Assembly (NCBI GenBank): GCA_964393545.1
Contig: CAYMUB010000064.1
Span: forward strand, 1-13,252
Source of the DNA: CAYMUB01 sp964393545
Lineage (GTDB): Bacteria > Patescibacteriota > Microgenomatia > Daviesbacterales > UBA10151
DNA: 13,252 bases
Direction of reading: 5' to 3'
The position numbers and the translations under genes were made by a program. Positions 5,418-12,415 of this stretch are shown here, piece after piece (position 1 is the first letter of the stretch; each line of letters opens with the position of its first letter). Below the pieces are notes generated by a model, which worked only from the letters and a program-made list of their open reading frames with translations, made no database searches and was not told the DNA's origin.

Positions 5418-7286
5418 CTCCTTCGCTGGAGCTTCGGAGGACGAGTCTTCTGTTTTAGGAGCTTCTTCAGTCTTTGTGTCACCTGTAGCTTTGTTTTGTT
5501 CATACATTGCAGAACCCACTTTTTGGGATGCTTCTGCTAGCACATCTGCTTTTTTCTTGATATCTTCTGTTAAACCACTTTTTAAAGCTTCCTTCAATTC
5601 ATTTACTTTTTGTTCAACATCTCCTCTAATCTCTTTAGACACTTTATCCCCAGCATCTTTTAAAGTCCGTTCTGTTGAATAAACTAATGAATCAGCAGTA
5701 TTTTTAATCTCAATTTCTTCTTTTCTCTTTTTATCTTCCTCTGCATGAGCTTCTGCTTCCTTAGTCATCTTTTCCACTTCTTCTTTTGATAAACCAGTTG
5801 AGCCAGTAATGGTAATTTTTTGCTCTTTAGAAGTGGCTTTATCTTTAGCTGAAACATTTAAAATTCCATTAGCGTCAATATCAAAAACAACCTCAACTTG
5901 AGGTACACCTCTTGGGGCTGAAGGAATTCCATCTAAAACAAATCTCCCTAATGATTTGTTATCAGCAGCCATTTCCCTTTCACCTTGTAAAACATTTATT
6001 TCTACTGCTGGTTGATTGTCTGCAGCTGTTGAAAACACTTCTGATTTAGAGGTTGGGATGGTTGTGTTTCTGGGGATTAAAGGAGTTCTTACTCCACCTA
6101 ATGTTTCAATTCCTAAAGTTAAAGGTGTCACATCTAAAAGCAACACATCTTTAACATCTCCACCTAAGACCCCTCCTTGAATAGCTGCTCCAACTGCTAC
6201 CACCTCATCAGGATTAATTCCTTTGTGAGATTCTTTACCAAAAAAATCAGAAACTGCTTTTTGCACTGAAGGCATTCTGGTCATTCCTCCAACCAATACC
6301 ACCTCATCTACATCTTTTCCTTCAATCTTGGCATCTTTCAAACAACTCTTTACAGCATCAAAAGATTTATCAATCAAAGGCTTTACCATAGCTTCAAGCT
6401 TAGCTCTGGAAAGTTTCATCTCCAAATGTTTAGGTCCAGAAGAATCAGCTGTCACAAAAGGTATGGAAATTGCAGCTTCCATAGAAGATGAAAGTTCAAT
6501 CTTGGCTTTTTCAGCCGCATCTCTTAGCCTTTGTAAAGCTTGTCTGTCACTCTTTAAATCTATTCCTTGTTCTTTTTTAAATTCCTCAGCTAAATAATCT
6601 AAAATTATCTGATCAAAATCATCTCCACCTAAATGAGTATCTCCATTTGTTGATTTAACTTCAAATACCCCCTCACCTAAATCTAAAACAGAAACATCAA
6701 AAGTACCTCCACCTAAATCATAAACAGCAATGGTATGAGCTTTCGCCTTTTCCAAACCATAAGCCAAAGCAGCAGCTGTTGGTTCATTAATAATTCTTTG
6801 CACATTTAACCCAGCTATCTCTCCAGCTTGTTTGGTGGCTTGCCTCTGAGCATCATCAAAATAAGCTGGAACTGTGATCACAGCTTCAGTGATTTTCTCA
6901 CCTAAATAAGCTTCAGCATCAGCTTTGATCTTTCCTAAGATCATGGCTGAAATTTCCTGAGGAGTGTATTCATGACCATCAACTTCCACAACAGCCATGC
7001 CATTCTTACCTTCTTTGATAGTGTATGGTAACCACTTAATATCTCTTTGAACTTCTGGATCTTTAAACTTCCTACCCATTAATCTTTTAATTGAAAAAAT
7101 AGTTTCTTTGGGGTTAACAACAGCTTGACGTTTGGCAACCCTGCCTACAATATTTTTTGTAGGATTAACAACAGAAGGGATAATATTTTCCCCTTCAGCG
7201 CTGTGAATAACTTTGGGTTTTCCACCCTCCATTACTGCCACACAGCTATTAGTTGTACCTAAATCTATTCCAACAATTTTTGCCAT
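5370..7286 (-). CDS. dnaK: Chaperone DnaK (Hsp70)
   Basis: The ATP-driven Hsp70 chaperone of the cytoplasm has 638 residues, a normal length. The nucleotide-binding domain spans about 1-380: IDLGTTNS (7-14), phosphate-binding DLGGGTFDVS (190-199), and LVGGMTRMPSVQ (331-342). The linker DVLLLD (380-385) leads to the beta-sandwich substrate domain (about 386-500) and the helical lid (500-600). The last 40 residues are disordered and acidic, ending EAVEGEVVEEEKKEE, the counterpart of the EEVKDDKK-like end of other bacterial DnaKs. That tail is duplicated on the HEPN protein. The ATG is 1 nt after the grpE stop. It is the third gene of the HrcA-controlled operon and ends in a terminator hairpin, so dnaJ is not cotranscribed. 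Confidence 0.98.
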   Translation of the reverse strand: MAKIVGIDLGTTNSCVAVMEGGKPKVIHSAEGENIIPSVVNPTKNIVGRVAKRQAVVNPKETIFSIKRLMGRKFKDPEVQRDIKWLPYTIKEGKNGMAVVEVDGHEYTPQEISAMILGKIKADAEAYLGEKITEAVITVPAYFDDAQRQATKQAGEIAGLNVQRIINEPTAAALAYGLEKAKAHTIAVYDLGGGTFDVSVLDLGEGVFEVKSTNGDTHLGGDDFDQIILDYLAEEFKKEQGIDLKSDRQALQRLRDAAEKAKIELSSSMEAAISIPFVTADSSGPKHLEMKLSRAKLEAMVKPLIDKSFDAVKSCLKDAKIEGKDVDEVVLVGGMTRMPSVQKAVSDFFGKESHKGINPDEVVAVGAAIQGGVLGGDVKDVLLLDVTPLTLGIETLGGVRTPLIPRNTTIPTSKSEVFSTAADNQPAVEINVLQGEREMAADNKSLGRFVLDGIPSAPRGVPQVEVVFDIDANGILNVSAKDKATSKEQKITITGSTGLSKEEVEKMTKEAEAHAEEDKKRKEEIEIKNTADSLVYSTERTLKDAGDKVSKEIRGDVEQKVNELKEALKSGLTEDIKKKADVLAEASQKVGSAMYEQNKATGDTKTEEAPKTEDSSSEAPAKEEAVEGEVVEEEKKEE

Positions 7287-7287
7287 A

Positions 7288-7758
7288 TTAGTTTACTACT
7301 TCCTTTTTCCTACCGACTACTACTCCCGCTGGTCTTAATACTTTACCATTTAATTTAAAACCTTTTCTTACTACCTTAAGTATTGTATTATCCTCCCCCT
7401 CCCTTGTGTCAACAGCCTCATGAAGGTTTGGATCAAATTGTCCATCTGCTGCAATTACTTCCAAGCCTTCAGATTGCAATACCTGATTTAACTCTTTAAC
7501 AGCCAATTCCACGCCTTTTACCCACCCATTATTTTTTTCCTGCTCACTGATCCCTGCTAAAGCTTGTTCTAAATGATCTAAAACAGGCAAAAGCTTTTTA
7601 ACTAACTCTGTTCCAACAAAACTAGTTAATTCTGACCTGCCTTGACTAACTCTACTTTCTAAATTCCGATAATCAGCTACTGCTCTTTTTAGTTGATTAT
7701 CTAAATCAGCCACTCTTTGTTCTAACTCTGGTACTTTTGTATCTTGTTTTTTAGGCAT
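7288..7758 (-). CDS. grpE: GrpE, nucleotide exchange factor of DnaK
   Basis: GrpE releases ADP from DnaK and works as a cytoplasmic dimer. Residues 8-45 are the coiled-coil stalk (ELEQRVADLDNQLKRAVADY), 46-95 the four-helix dimer region and 100-150 the beta wing, with the family signature FDPNLHEAV (108-116) and VVRKGFKLNGKVLRPAGVVVG (129-149). At 156 residues it is slightly short, with a minimal N-terminal arm. It lies 1 nt from both hrcA and dnaK. Confidence 0.96.
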   Translation of the reverse strand: MPKKQDTKVPELEQRVADLDNQLKRAVADYRNLESRVSQGRSELTSFVGTELVKKLLPVLDHLEQALAGISEQEKNNGWVKGVELAVKELNQVLQSEGLEVIAADGQFDPNLHEAVDTREGEDNTILKVVRKGFKLNGKVLRPAGVVVGRKKEVVN

Positions 7759-7759
7759 A

Positions 7760-8491
7760 TTAACTCCTCAACATTGCTTCCGTAACTAGATCTCTAACGT
7801 ATTTAACATAAGGTATTACTAAAGCAAAATTCATTCTGGCAGGACCAATTACTCCTATTACTCCACTATCTTCTCCTATACCATTATACCTGGTAAATAC
7901 AAACCCGGTTGTTTTTAAATTCTCAAACTCCATATCCTCTCCAAATAAAATATGAATTGGGTCTGTTCCATGAGCCCTGCCTATAATTTCTTGTAGCCTG
8001 GGATTTTCATCAAACAAGCCTAAAACAAACCTGGTTACATCAATATCATAAAACTCCGGCCAATCCAAGATATTAGCTGCTCCTGCCCAGTAGACTTGAG
8101 TATCACTGTCTATTGCCAAACCTAACATAGCACACTGCTTGGCTAAAGCTCCAACTGCTTCTTTAAGCAATCTTTCCTGTTTGTATCTTTGAGACATCAG
8201 CTTTTCTTTGATGGAAACTTCAGCTGTCACTGACAGTTGTTTTTCCTTCATCAGCTCTGAAACATATAATCTAAAACCCATTGAAGTAGGTATTCTACCA
8301 GCTGATGTATGAGGTTGTCTTAAAAACCCTGCCTCAGTTAAATGAACCATTTCAATTCTGATAGTAGCAGGGGAGACTCCCAAATCATACTTGCGTTCAA
8401 TTACCTCAGAACCAACAGGTTCTGCAAACTCAATGTATTCTTCAATAATTGCTTTTAAAAGTGCTTTCTGCCGATCAGTCAGATCTGTCAT
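7760..8491 (-). CDS. hrcA: HrcA, heat-shock repressor
   Basis: This repressor binds CIRCE operators and is released on heat shock. Residues 1-68 are the winged-helix domain, with the recognition region SPATIRIEMVHLTEAGFLRQPHTSAGRIPT (40-69), where the usual RNEM is RIEM. The rest is the GAF-like dimer domain, with GVIGVIGPARMNFALVIPYVKYV near the end. At 243 residues it is about 100 shorter than typical HrcA; the reduction is in the middle, while both ends are intact. It is first in hrcA-grpE-dnaK, with a CIRCE at its own promoter, so it is self-regulated. The start ATG has AGGG 7 nt upstream, provided by a repeat element. Confidence 0.95.
   Translation of the reverse strand: MTDLTDRQKALLKAIIEEYIEFAEPVGSEVIERKYDLGVSPATIRIEMVHLTEAGFLRQPHTSAGRIPTSMGFRLYVSELMKEKQLSVTAEVSIKEKLMSQRYKQERLLKEAVGALAKQCAMLGLAIDSDTQVYWAGAANILDWPEFYDIDVTRFVLGLFDENPRLQEIIGRAHGTDPIHILFGEDMEFENLKTTGFVFTRYNGIGEDSGVIGVIGPARMNFALVIPYVKYVRDLVTEAMLRS
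7764..7769 (-). promoter_or_regulatory. Shine-Dalgarno site of grpE
   Basis: GAGGAG lies 5 nt before the ATG, inside the end of hrcA. This internal operon gene has a clear ribosome-binding site, in contrast to the leaderless first genes elsewhere in the window. Confidence 0.75.
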
Positions 8492-8494
8492 TTA

Positions 8495-8518
8495 TTTACC
8501 CTGAGTGAAATCGAAGGG
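8495..8518 (-). repeat. 24-bp repeat unit in the hrcA leader
   Basis: On the minus strand CCCTTCGATTTCACTCAGGG followed by TAAA aligns with the second tandem unit at 9139-9162 at 18 of 24 positions, including the trailing bases. The outer pairs change together (CCCT/AGGG here, CACT/AGTG there). Its AGGG is the only ribosome-binding site candidate for hrcA. Confidence 0.65.
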
Positions 8519-8545
8519 CTAGCAGTAAGATACCACGAGTGCTAA
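8519..8545 (-). promoter_or_regulatory. CIRCE operator of hrcA-grpE-dnaK
   Basis: On the minus strand TTAGCACTC-N9-TACTGCTAG: the first arm is a perfect consensus match, the second matches 6 of 9, and spacing is exact. It covers the spacer and -10 box of the promoter, the usual arrangement for HrcA repression. Confidence 0.9.
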
Positions 8546-8555
8546 TCTTTGTCAA
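8527..8555 (-). promoter_or_regulatory. Sigma70-type promoter of hrcA-grpE-dnaK
   Basis: TTGACA (8550-8555), 17-nt spacer, TATCTT (8527-8532) on the minus strand. The -35 is a perfect consensus match and the -10 matches 4/6. Predicted transcription start is near 8520, giving a leader of about 29 nt. Confidence 0.85.
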
Positions 8556-8576
8556 GGGTCGAATTTTCGAAGAAAA

Positions 8577-9038
8577 TTATTTAATATCTACAAGTTCTAC
8601 TTCAAAAATAAGGGTAGCATTTGGGGGAATCACTGCTCCTGCACCTGTTGAACCATAACCTAAATCAGGAGGAATGGTTAATTTTCTTTTTCCACCTATC
8701 TTCATCCCAGGTACACCCTGATCCCAACCCTTGATTACTTGTCCAACTCCTATTTGAGTTTCAAAAGGTTCGTTGCGGTCATATGAGCTGTCAAACTTAG
8801 TCCCATCAACTAAAGTTCCCTTATAATGCATCACTACTGTATCTCCGCTTTTTACTTCCTTGCCATCACCTATTTTAATATCTTCTATAACTAATTTTGC
8901 TGAATCTGTTGCCATATTTATTTCTTTCTTTAGACTAGGTTTAGGTTCTTCCTTGCTGGCATTTTTATTTGTCAGGAAAAAATATCCAGCAATTATTACT
9001 AAAAGTCCTACCCCAATCCAAAGAATTTTCCTGGACAT
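8577..9038 (-). CDS. Membrane-anchored FKBP-type peptidyl-prolyl isomerase
   Basis: This enzyme speeds cis-trans isomerisation of proline bonds. Residues 5-22 are a membrane helix after MSRK, 23-45 a charged linker, and 48-153 a complete FKBP domain. Residues corresponding to the FKBP12 pocket are all present: Y72, F82, D83, V101, I102, W105, Y128 and F145 (HYKG, KFDSSYDRNEPF, VIKGWDQG, IPPDLGYG). The fold therefore should be active and outside the cytoplasm, helping exported proteins fold. The gene is monocistronic, divergent from the gene at 9112. A weak hairpin (AATTTTC/GAAAATT, 8562-8578) overlaps its stop codon. Confidence 0.93.
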   Translation of the reverse strand: MSRKILWIGVGLLVIIAGYFFLTNKNASKEEPKPSLKKEINMATDSAKLVIEDIKIGDGKEVKSGDTVVMHYKGTLVDGTKFDSSYDRNEPFETQIGVGQVIKGWDQGVPGMKIGGKRKLTIPPDLGYGSTGAGAVIPPNATLIFEVELVDIK

Positions 9039-9046
9039 AAATAAAG

Positions 9047-9052
9047 ATTCTA
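9047..9052 (-). promoter_or_regulatory. -10 box of the FKBP gene
   Basis: TAGAAT (5/6) on the minus strand ends 8 nt before the ATG, which predicts a leader of about 2 nt. No convincing -35 is seen. Confidence 0.45.
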
Positions 9053-9094
9053 CAAGATTATTTTAAATTTAAAAAGAGGCAATTTAATCTACCG

Positions 9095-9100
9095 TATGAT
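9095..9100 (+). promoter_or_regulatory. Possible -10 box of the gene at 9112
   Basis: TATGAT (5/6), 11 nt before the ATG; leader of about 5 nt and no Shine-Dalgarno sequence. Weak on its own, but it fits the pattern at other promoters here. Confidence 0.35.
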
Positions 9101-9111
9101 ACGATAAAATT

Positions 9112-9801
9112 ATGTACTTCGGCTCCCCTCAGTATAAACACTTCGATCCTACTCAGTGTGAACACTTCGGTTCTGCTCAGTGTAAACAAAAAGGATTTGC
9201 CCCGTTATTCATAATAATAGCTATCTTAATAATAACTGGAATTGCTGGCGGAGCATATTATTTTGGCCTTATTAGTAAGGACAAACAGCCACAGCAGCAA
9301 AACAAGAATCAAATTTCTCAAAGCTCTCCACTTGTAGTTACGGAATCAGTTGTACCAAGTCCTACACCAACTACTGATAAAAACACATTTTCTCCTCCGA
9401 AAGAATGGAAAAAATTTATAAGCAATGCATTTAAGCTTTCTTTTTATTATCATCCAGATTTTAAAGTAGTTGAATCTGATAAAGAATCAAGAAGTATTGT
9501 CCTTACACAGCCTGATTCTCCAGCCAAATGGTCTTTAGTTGAATATAGCGATTATGGAGGGGGTTCTCGTAGAGAATGGTATTTAAAACAACACACCGAG
9601 TTTTCCGAGGAAGATAAAAACAATCTACAATTTACTGAACTACAGTTGGTAAATTCATCTGGACTATTAATAACTTATCATGGAGATAGCTCCAGTTGGG
9701 GAGATACGCTTTTGGTGGTAAGAGGAAAGAACATCCTTGTTGCCACGGCGAATAGTGGTAATATAAACCAACAGTTCTTTAAATCAATCAAACTTGAGTA
9801 A
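9112..9801 (+). CDS. QKGF-type membrane-anchored protein (paralog 2) with repeat insertion after the start codon
   Basis: The 229-residue protein reads M, then three 8-residue units (YFGSPQYK, HFDPTQCE, HFGSAQCK), then QKGFAPLFIIIAI, the N-terminus found in its paralogs. The membrane helix is about 30-50, followed by a Gln/Ser/Pro/Thr linker and an exported domain from about 95 (KEWKKFISNAFKLSFYYHP) to FKSIKLE. No start codon exists in frame between 9112 and QKGF, so either the repeats are translated or the gene is silent. They add 24 polar residues with two Cys in front of the membrane helix. Function unknown. It is probably cotranscribed with the next gene, 1 nt away. Confidence 0.8.
   Translation: MYFGSPQYKHFDPTQCEHFGSAQCKQKGFAPLFIIIAILIITGIAGGAYYFGLISKDKQPQQQNKNQISQSSPLVVTESVVPSPTPTTDKNTFSPPKEWKKFISNAFKLSFYYHPDFKVVESDKESRSIVLTQPDSPAKWSLVEYSDYGGGSRREWYLKQHTEFSEEDKNNLQFTELQLVNSSGLLITYHGDSSSWGDTLLVVRGKNILVATANSGNINQQFFKSIKLE
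9115..9186 (+). repeat. Three tandem 24-bp units inserted in frame behind a start codon
   Basis: Units 9115-9138, 9139-9162 and 9163-9186 share the pattern (C/T)ACTTCGG...CTCAGTGTAAA. Each has outer arms CACT and AGTG (weakened in unit 1) and encodes (Y/H)F(G/D)xxQ(Y/C)(K/E). Removing all three joins ATG directly to CAAAAAGGA, the start of the paralog at 3488. Confidence 0.85.
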
Positions 9802-9802
9802 T

Positions 9803-10465
9803 ATGCAACAAAAAGGATTTTTTCTTCCTATACTCGGCGTAATTGTTCTAATCCTTGTAGTAGGTACTGGCGCATATTATTTTGGTAAAAATTCAAATAA
9901 TACAACAATTGAAACAAGCGAGTCACCTTCGCAATCACCCCAGTTATTCGATACCTCTCAAAAACAAGTGGCTCCTGCAATAAGCCCAACAGTTGATGAA
10001 ACTGCTAATTGGAAAACGTATGTTGATAAAAAAAATCAATTTTCATTCAAATATCCATCAAATGGACATGTTGAAACGGAACAGGTCTCAGTTGTATATA
10101 TTGCTACAAATAATAAACCATATTTTACATTTACTGTTAGGACTGAAGATAATCCAAATCACCTAACTACGAAACATGTTGTAGATAAAATGGTGGATGA
10201 TTTAAAAAACAATAAAAATGCCCCTTGGGCAAAATCTCAAGCTGATCAGACTTTGCAAACAATGAAAGATTACTCAAATGGACAAATAACCGGTATCAAA
10301 CTACAGAGTTTTGACGAAGGATACCCTGGTGCATTCGGTGAAGTAGTAGAGGCAACAGAAAATAAAATATATACATTCTATATTGGCGATGGAAGCGGTA
10401 GCAATGTTATCAATAGTGATGAAAAATTACTTGACCAAATCCTTTCTACTTTTAAATTCCTTTAA
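9803..10465 (+). CDS. QKGF-type membrane-anchored protein (paralog 3)
   Basis: The ATG at 9803 is chosen over the in-frame TTG at 9794 because it gives MQQKGFFLPIL, matching the paralogs, and sits 1 nt after the stop of the gene before. The 220-residue protein has a membrane helix at about 7-27, a Ser/Pro/Gln linker, and an exported domain from ANWKTYVDKKNQFSFKYP to DQILSTFKFL, closest to the gene at 3488. As in its paralogs, KGF is prepilin-like but the Glu at +5 is missing. Its TAA shares four bases (TTAA, 10462-10465) with the stop of the convergent transporter gene. Function unknown. Confidence 0.8.
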   Translation: MQQKGFFLPILGVIVLILVVGTGAYYFGKNSNNTTIETSESPSQSPQLFDTSQKQVAPAISPTVDETANWKTYVDKKNQFSFKYPSNGHVETEQVSVVYIATNNKPYFTFTVRTEDNPNHLTTKHVVDKMVDDLKNNKNAPWAKSQADQTLQTMKDYSNGQITGIKLQSFDEGYPGAFGEVVEATENKIYTFYIGDGSGSNVINSDEKLLDQILSTFKFL

Positions 10466-11712
10466 ACTGCTAAGTTTTTACCATGATACTGCCTTAAAAC
10501 TTTACTTTTCATGGCTAGTATTGAGGTAATTAAGATTACTCCTACTCCACCTATCACCATAGTTGCTGGTCCTCCAATGACTTTGGCTAAAAATCCAGCC
10601 TCAATTTCCCCTAGTTGAGGCCCACCTTGGAAAAAAATTCTGGTAATAGATGACATTCTACCTCTTAAATAATCAGGAGTGACTATTTGCCTGATAGTAT
10701 TTCTAATAATTGTGGAGACCATATCCCCAAATCCCACTAAACTCAAAAACAGTAAAGATAAAGGTAGGGTTTTTGATAAACCAAAACCAATGGTCGCTGC
10801 TCCATATAAAATTACTGAGGCTATAATTACTCTGCCTTGATGATTAATCCTGTGGTGCATAACTGCCACAAGCAGTCCTGCTACTACTCCACCTATTGCT
10901 GGAGCAGAATAGAGTAACCCTAAGCCTTGTGCTCCAACATGTAGTACATCCTTGGCAAAAACAGGCATTAGGATAGTGGCTGTACCAAAAAAGGTAGCTA
11001 AAAAATCCAAAATCATCGTGGTATATAAAATAGGCGTGGAAATTGCAAACTTTATAGCATACCTAATGGAAGATAAGTTAAACTGCACTTTTTCTTGATC
11101 ATGTTTTTGGAAAGGTACTTTAATAGACAAAATTGCTATTATAAAAAATAGAAAAGAGATGGCATTTAGAAGATAGACTCCAATTACTCCTGCTCCACCA
11201 ATTAAAAATCCAGCAATAGCCGGGCCAATCATAATAGCTGATTGGTACTGCAGCGTCCCTACAGACGTTGCATTCATTAAATATTCTTTTGGTACCAAAT
11301 TAGGCGCAATAGATTGCCTGACTGGTATGGAAAAAGATTGGGCAACTCCAACTAAAAATAAGATTAAATATATCCACAAAGGAGTAATTGAGTGTGAAAA
11401 AGTCAATATAAAAAGAGTTGATGCTAAAATAGTCTGAGAAATTAAACTCAAAATAATAAGCTTCTTTCTATCCATTTTATCAGCCATCAACCCTCCTAGT
11501 AAGGAGAAAAGAATAATCGGCAAAAAATTGGCCACCCCAATCAATCCTAAAGAAGCTGGGTTTCTGGTTAACTCATAAACCTGCCAGGCCACAGCCACTG
11601 TTTGCATTTGATTGCCAATCTCTGAAATAAATGCTCCAATTTGATAGTTTCTAAAGTTTTTAATTTTAAGTGCTATAAAAGGAGAGGTTTTAATAGTATT
11701 ATTGCCTTGCAT
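10462..11712 (-). CDS. Major facilitator superfamily transporter (MFS_3, EntS-like)
   Basis: The 416-residue protein is hydrophobic throughout, with about 12 membrane helices. The MFS motif A lies between helices 2 and 3 (GGLMADKMDRKK, 73-84). NLVPKEYLMNATS (138-150) and TPDYLRGRMSSI (345-356) are typical of the MFS_3 group, which includes enterobactin and macrolide exporters. Export of a small molecule by proton antiport is the likely role; the substrate cannot be read from the sequence. The ATG lies in CATG (11710-11713), which also holds the NAD kinase start on the other strand, so its promoter must lie inside the NAD kinase gene. Confidence 0.9.
   Translation of the reverse strand: MQGNNTIKTSPFIALKIKNFRNYQIGAFISEIGNQMQTVAVAWQVYELTRNPASLGLIGVANFLPIILFSLLGGLMADKMDRKKLIILSLISQTILASTLFILTFSHSITPLWIYLILFLVGVAQSFSIPVRQSIAPNLVPKEYLMNATSVGTLQYQSAIMIGPAIAGFLIGGAGVIGVYLLNAISFLFFIIAILSIKVPFQKHDQEKVQFNLSSIRYAIKFAISTPILYTTMILDFLATFFGTATILMPVFAKDVLHVGAQGLGLLYSAPAIGGVVAGLLVAVMHHRINHQGRVIIASVILYGAATIGFGLSKTLPLSLLFLSLVGFGDMVSTIIRNTIRQIVTPDYLRGRMSSITRIFFQGGPQLGEIEAGFLAKVIGGPATMVIGGVGVILITSILAMKSKVLRQYHGKNLAV
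11697..11702 (+). promoter_or_regulatory. Possible -10 box of the NAD kinase gene
   Basis: TATTAT (5/6) ends 8 nt before the ATG at 11711, inside the start of the transporter gene. It implies a leader of about 2 nt. No -35 is recognised. Confidence 0.35.
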
Positions 11713-12415
11713 GAAAGTATTATTATACGGTAAAAATTCAAAAAATATCGAAGGATTGGTTAAAAATTTGGGCTTTCAACTTGTAACTTCCAACCCGGAG
11801 GTAGTTATTAGCTATGGAGGAGATGGGACTTTACTTTCTACTGAAAGAAGATTTCCTCATGTGCCTAAATTACCTCTAAGAAATAGTCTTACCTATAAAA
11901 AATGTCAGGAACACGCGGATGAAGTGGTGCTTAAAAAATTTTTGGCTAATAAATTTAAACTAAAAGAATATCAAAAATTGGTGACTACTATTTTGTATAA
12001 AAATTTTTATGCCTTAAATGATTTTGTGATCAGAAATTCTAATACTACACACTCTATCAGATTTAAAACATCTGCAACAAAAAATAAATTATTAATTGGT
12101 GATGGGGTGGTAATAGCTACCCCTTTAGGCTCAACAGCCTATTTTAAAAGCATCACCAATAAATTTTTTGATAAAGGCTTTGGTTTGGCATTTAATAATA
12201 CAACTGAAAAAATCTCTCCAATTATTTTTAAAGACCAAGACCAGGCAACTGTTACTCTTGTTAGAGGCAAAGCTACTCTTTCTTTTGATAACAACCCTGA
12301 TATTTTTGCCTTAGATGAAGGGTCAGAACTAATCTTCAGCCTGTCTGATCAAACTGCCCAAATATTTGAAACAAAATCTTTAAGATGCCCTAACTGCCAA
12401 TTAATTACAGACTAG
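11711..12415 (+). CDS. NAD kinase, short divergent type
   Basis: This enzyme phosphorylates NAD to NADP, the cell's source of NADPH cofactor. The ATG at 11711 gives 234 residues starting MKVLLYGKN; the TTG at 11702 is less likely. Signatures: GGDGT (36-40), ND (103-104, usually NE), and DGVVIATPLGSTAYF (131-145). The usual stretch after GGDGT (GINLGxLGFL) is missing, replaced by FPHVPKLPLRNSLTYKKC (48-65), and the protein is 40-60 residues shorter than common NAD kinases. It ends with a CPNC motif (226-229), which with Cys65 could bind a metal. A fused role is not seen. Assignment is good; cofactor preference is open. Confidence 0.85.
   Translation: MKVLLYGKNSKNIEGLVKNLGFQLVTSNPEVVISYGGDGTLLSTERRFPHVPKLPLRNSLTYKKCQEHADEVVLKKFLANKFKLKEYQKLVTTILYKNFYALNDFVIRNSNTTHSIRFKTSATKNKLLIGDGVVIATPLGSTAYFKSITNKFFDKGFGLAFNNTTEKISPIIFKDQDQATVTLVRGKATLSFDNNPDIFALDEGSELIFSLSDQTAQIFETKSLRCPNCQLITD
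11722..11727 (-). promoter_or_regulatory. -10 box of the MFS gene, inside the NAD kinase gene
   Basis: TATAAT (6/6) on the minus strand, 9 nt before the ATG at 11712; leader of about 3 nt. It lies in codons 4-6 of the opposite gene. Confidence 0.5.

Noticed and set aside
5122..5682. Plus-strand open frame of 186 codons as one intact gene
   Set aside because: The second half is antisense to the conserved end of dnaK and is Ser-rich only because it mirrors Glu/Lys codons. Only the part before 5370 looks like protein, and it lacks its true start.
6328..6597. Plus-strand 89-codon open frame inside dnaK
   Set aside because: Antisense shadow of the DnaK ATPase domain.
5370..8491. Stop-codon reassignment (TGA as Gly) as in some CPR lineages
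   Set aside because: No in-frame TGA is needed in any gene, and TGA ends the genes at 4563 and 4096.
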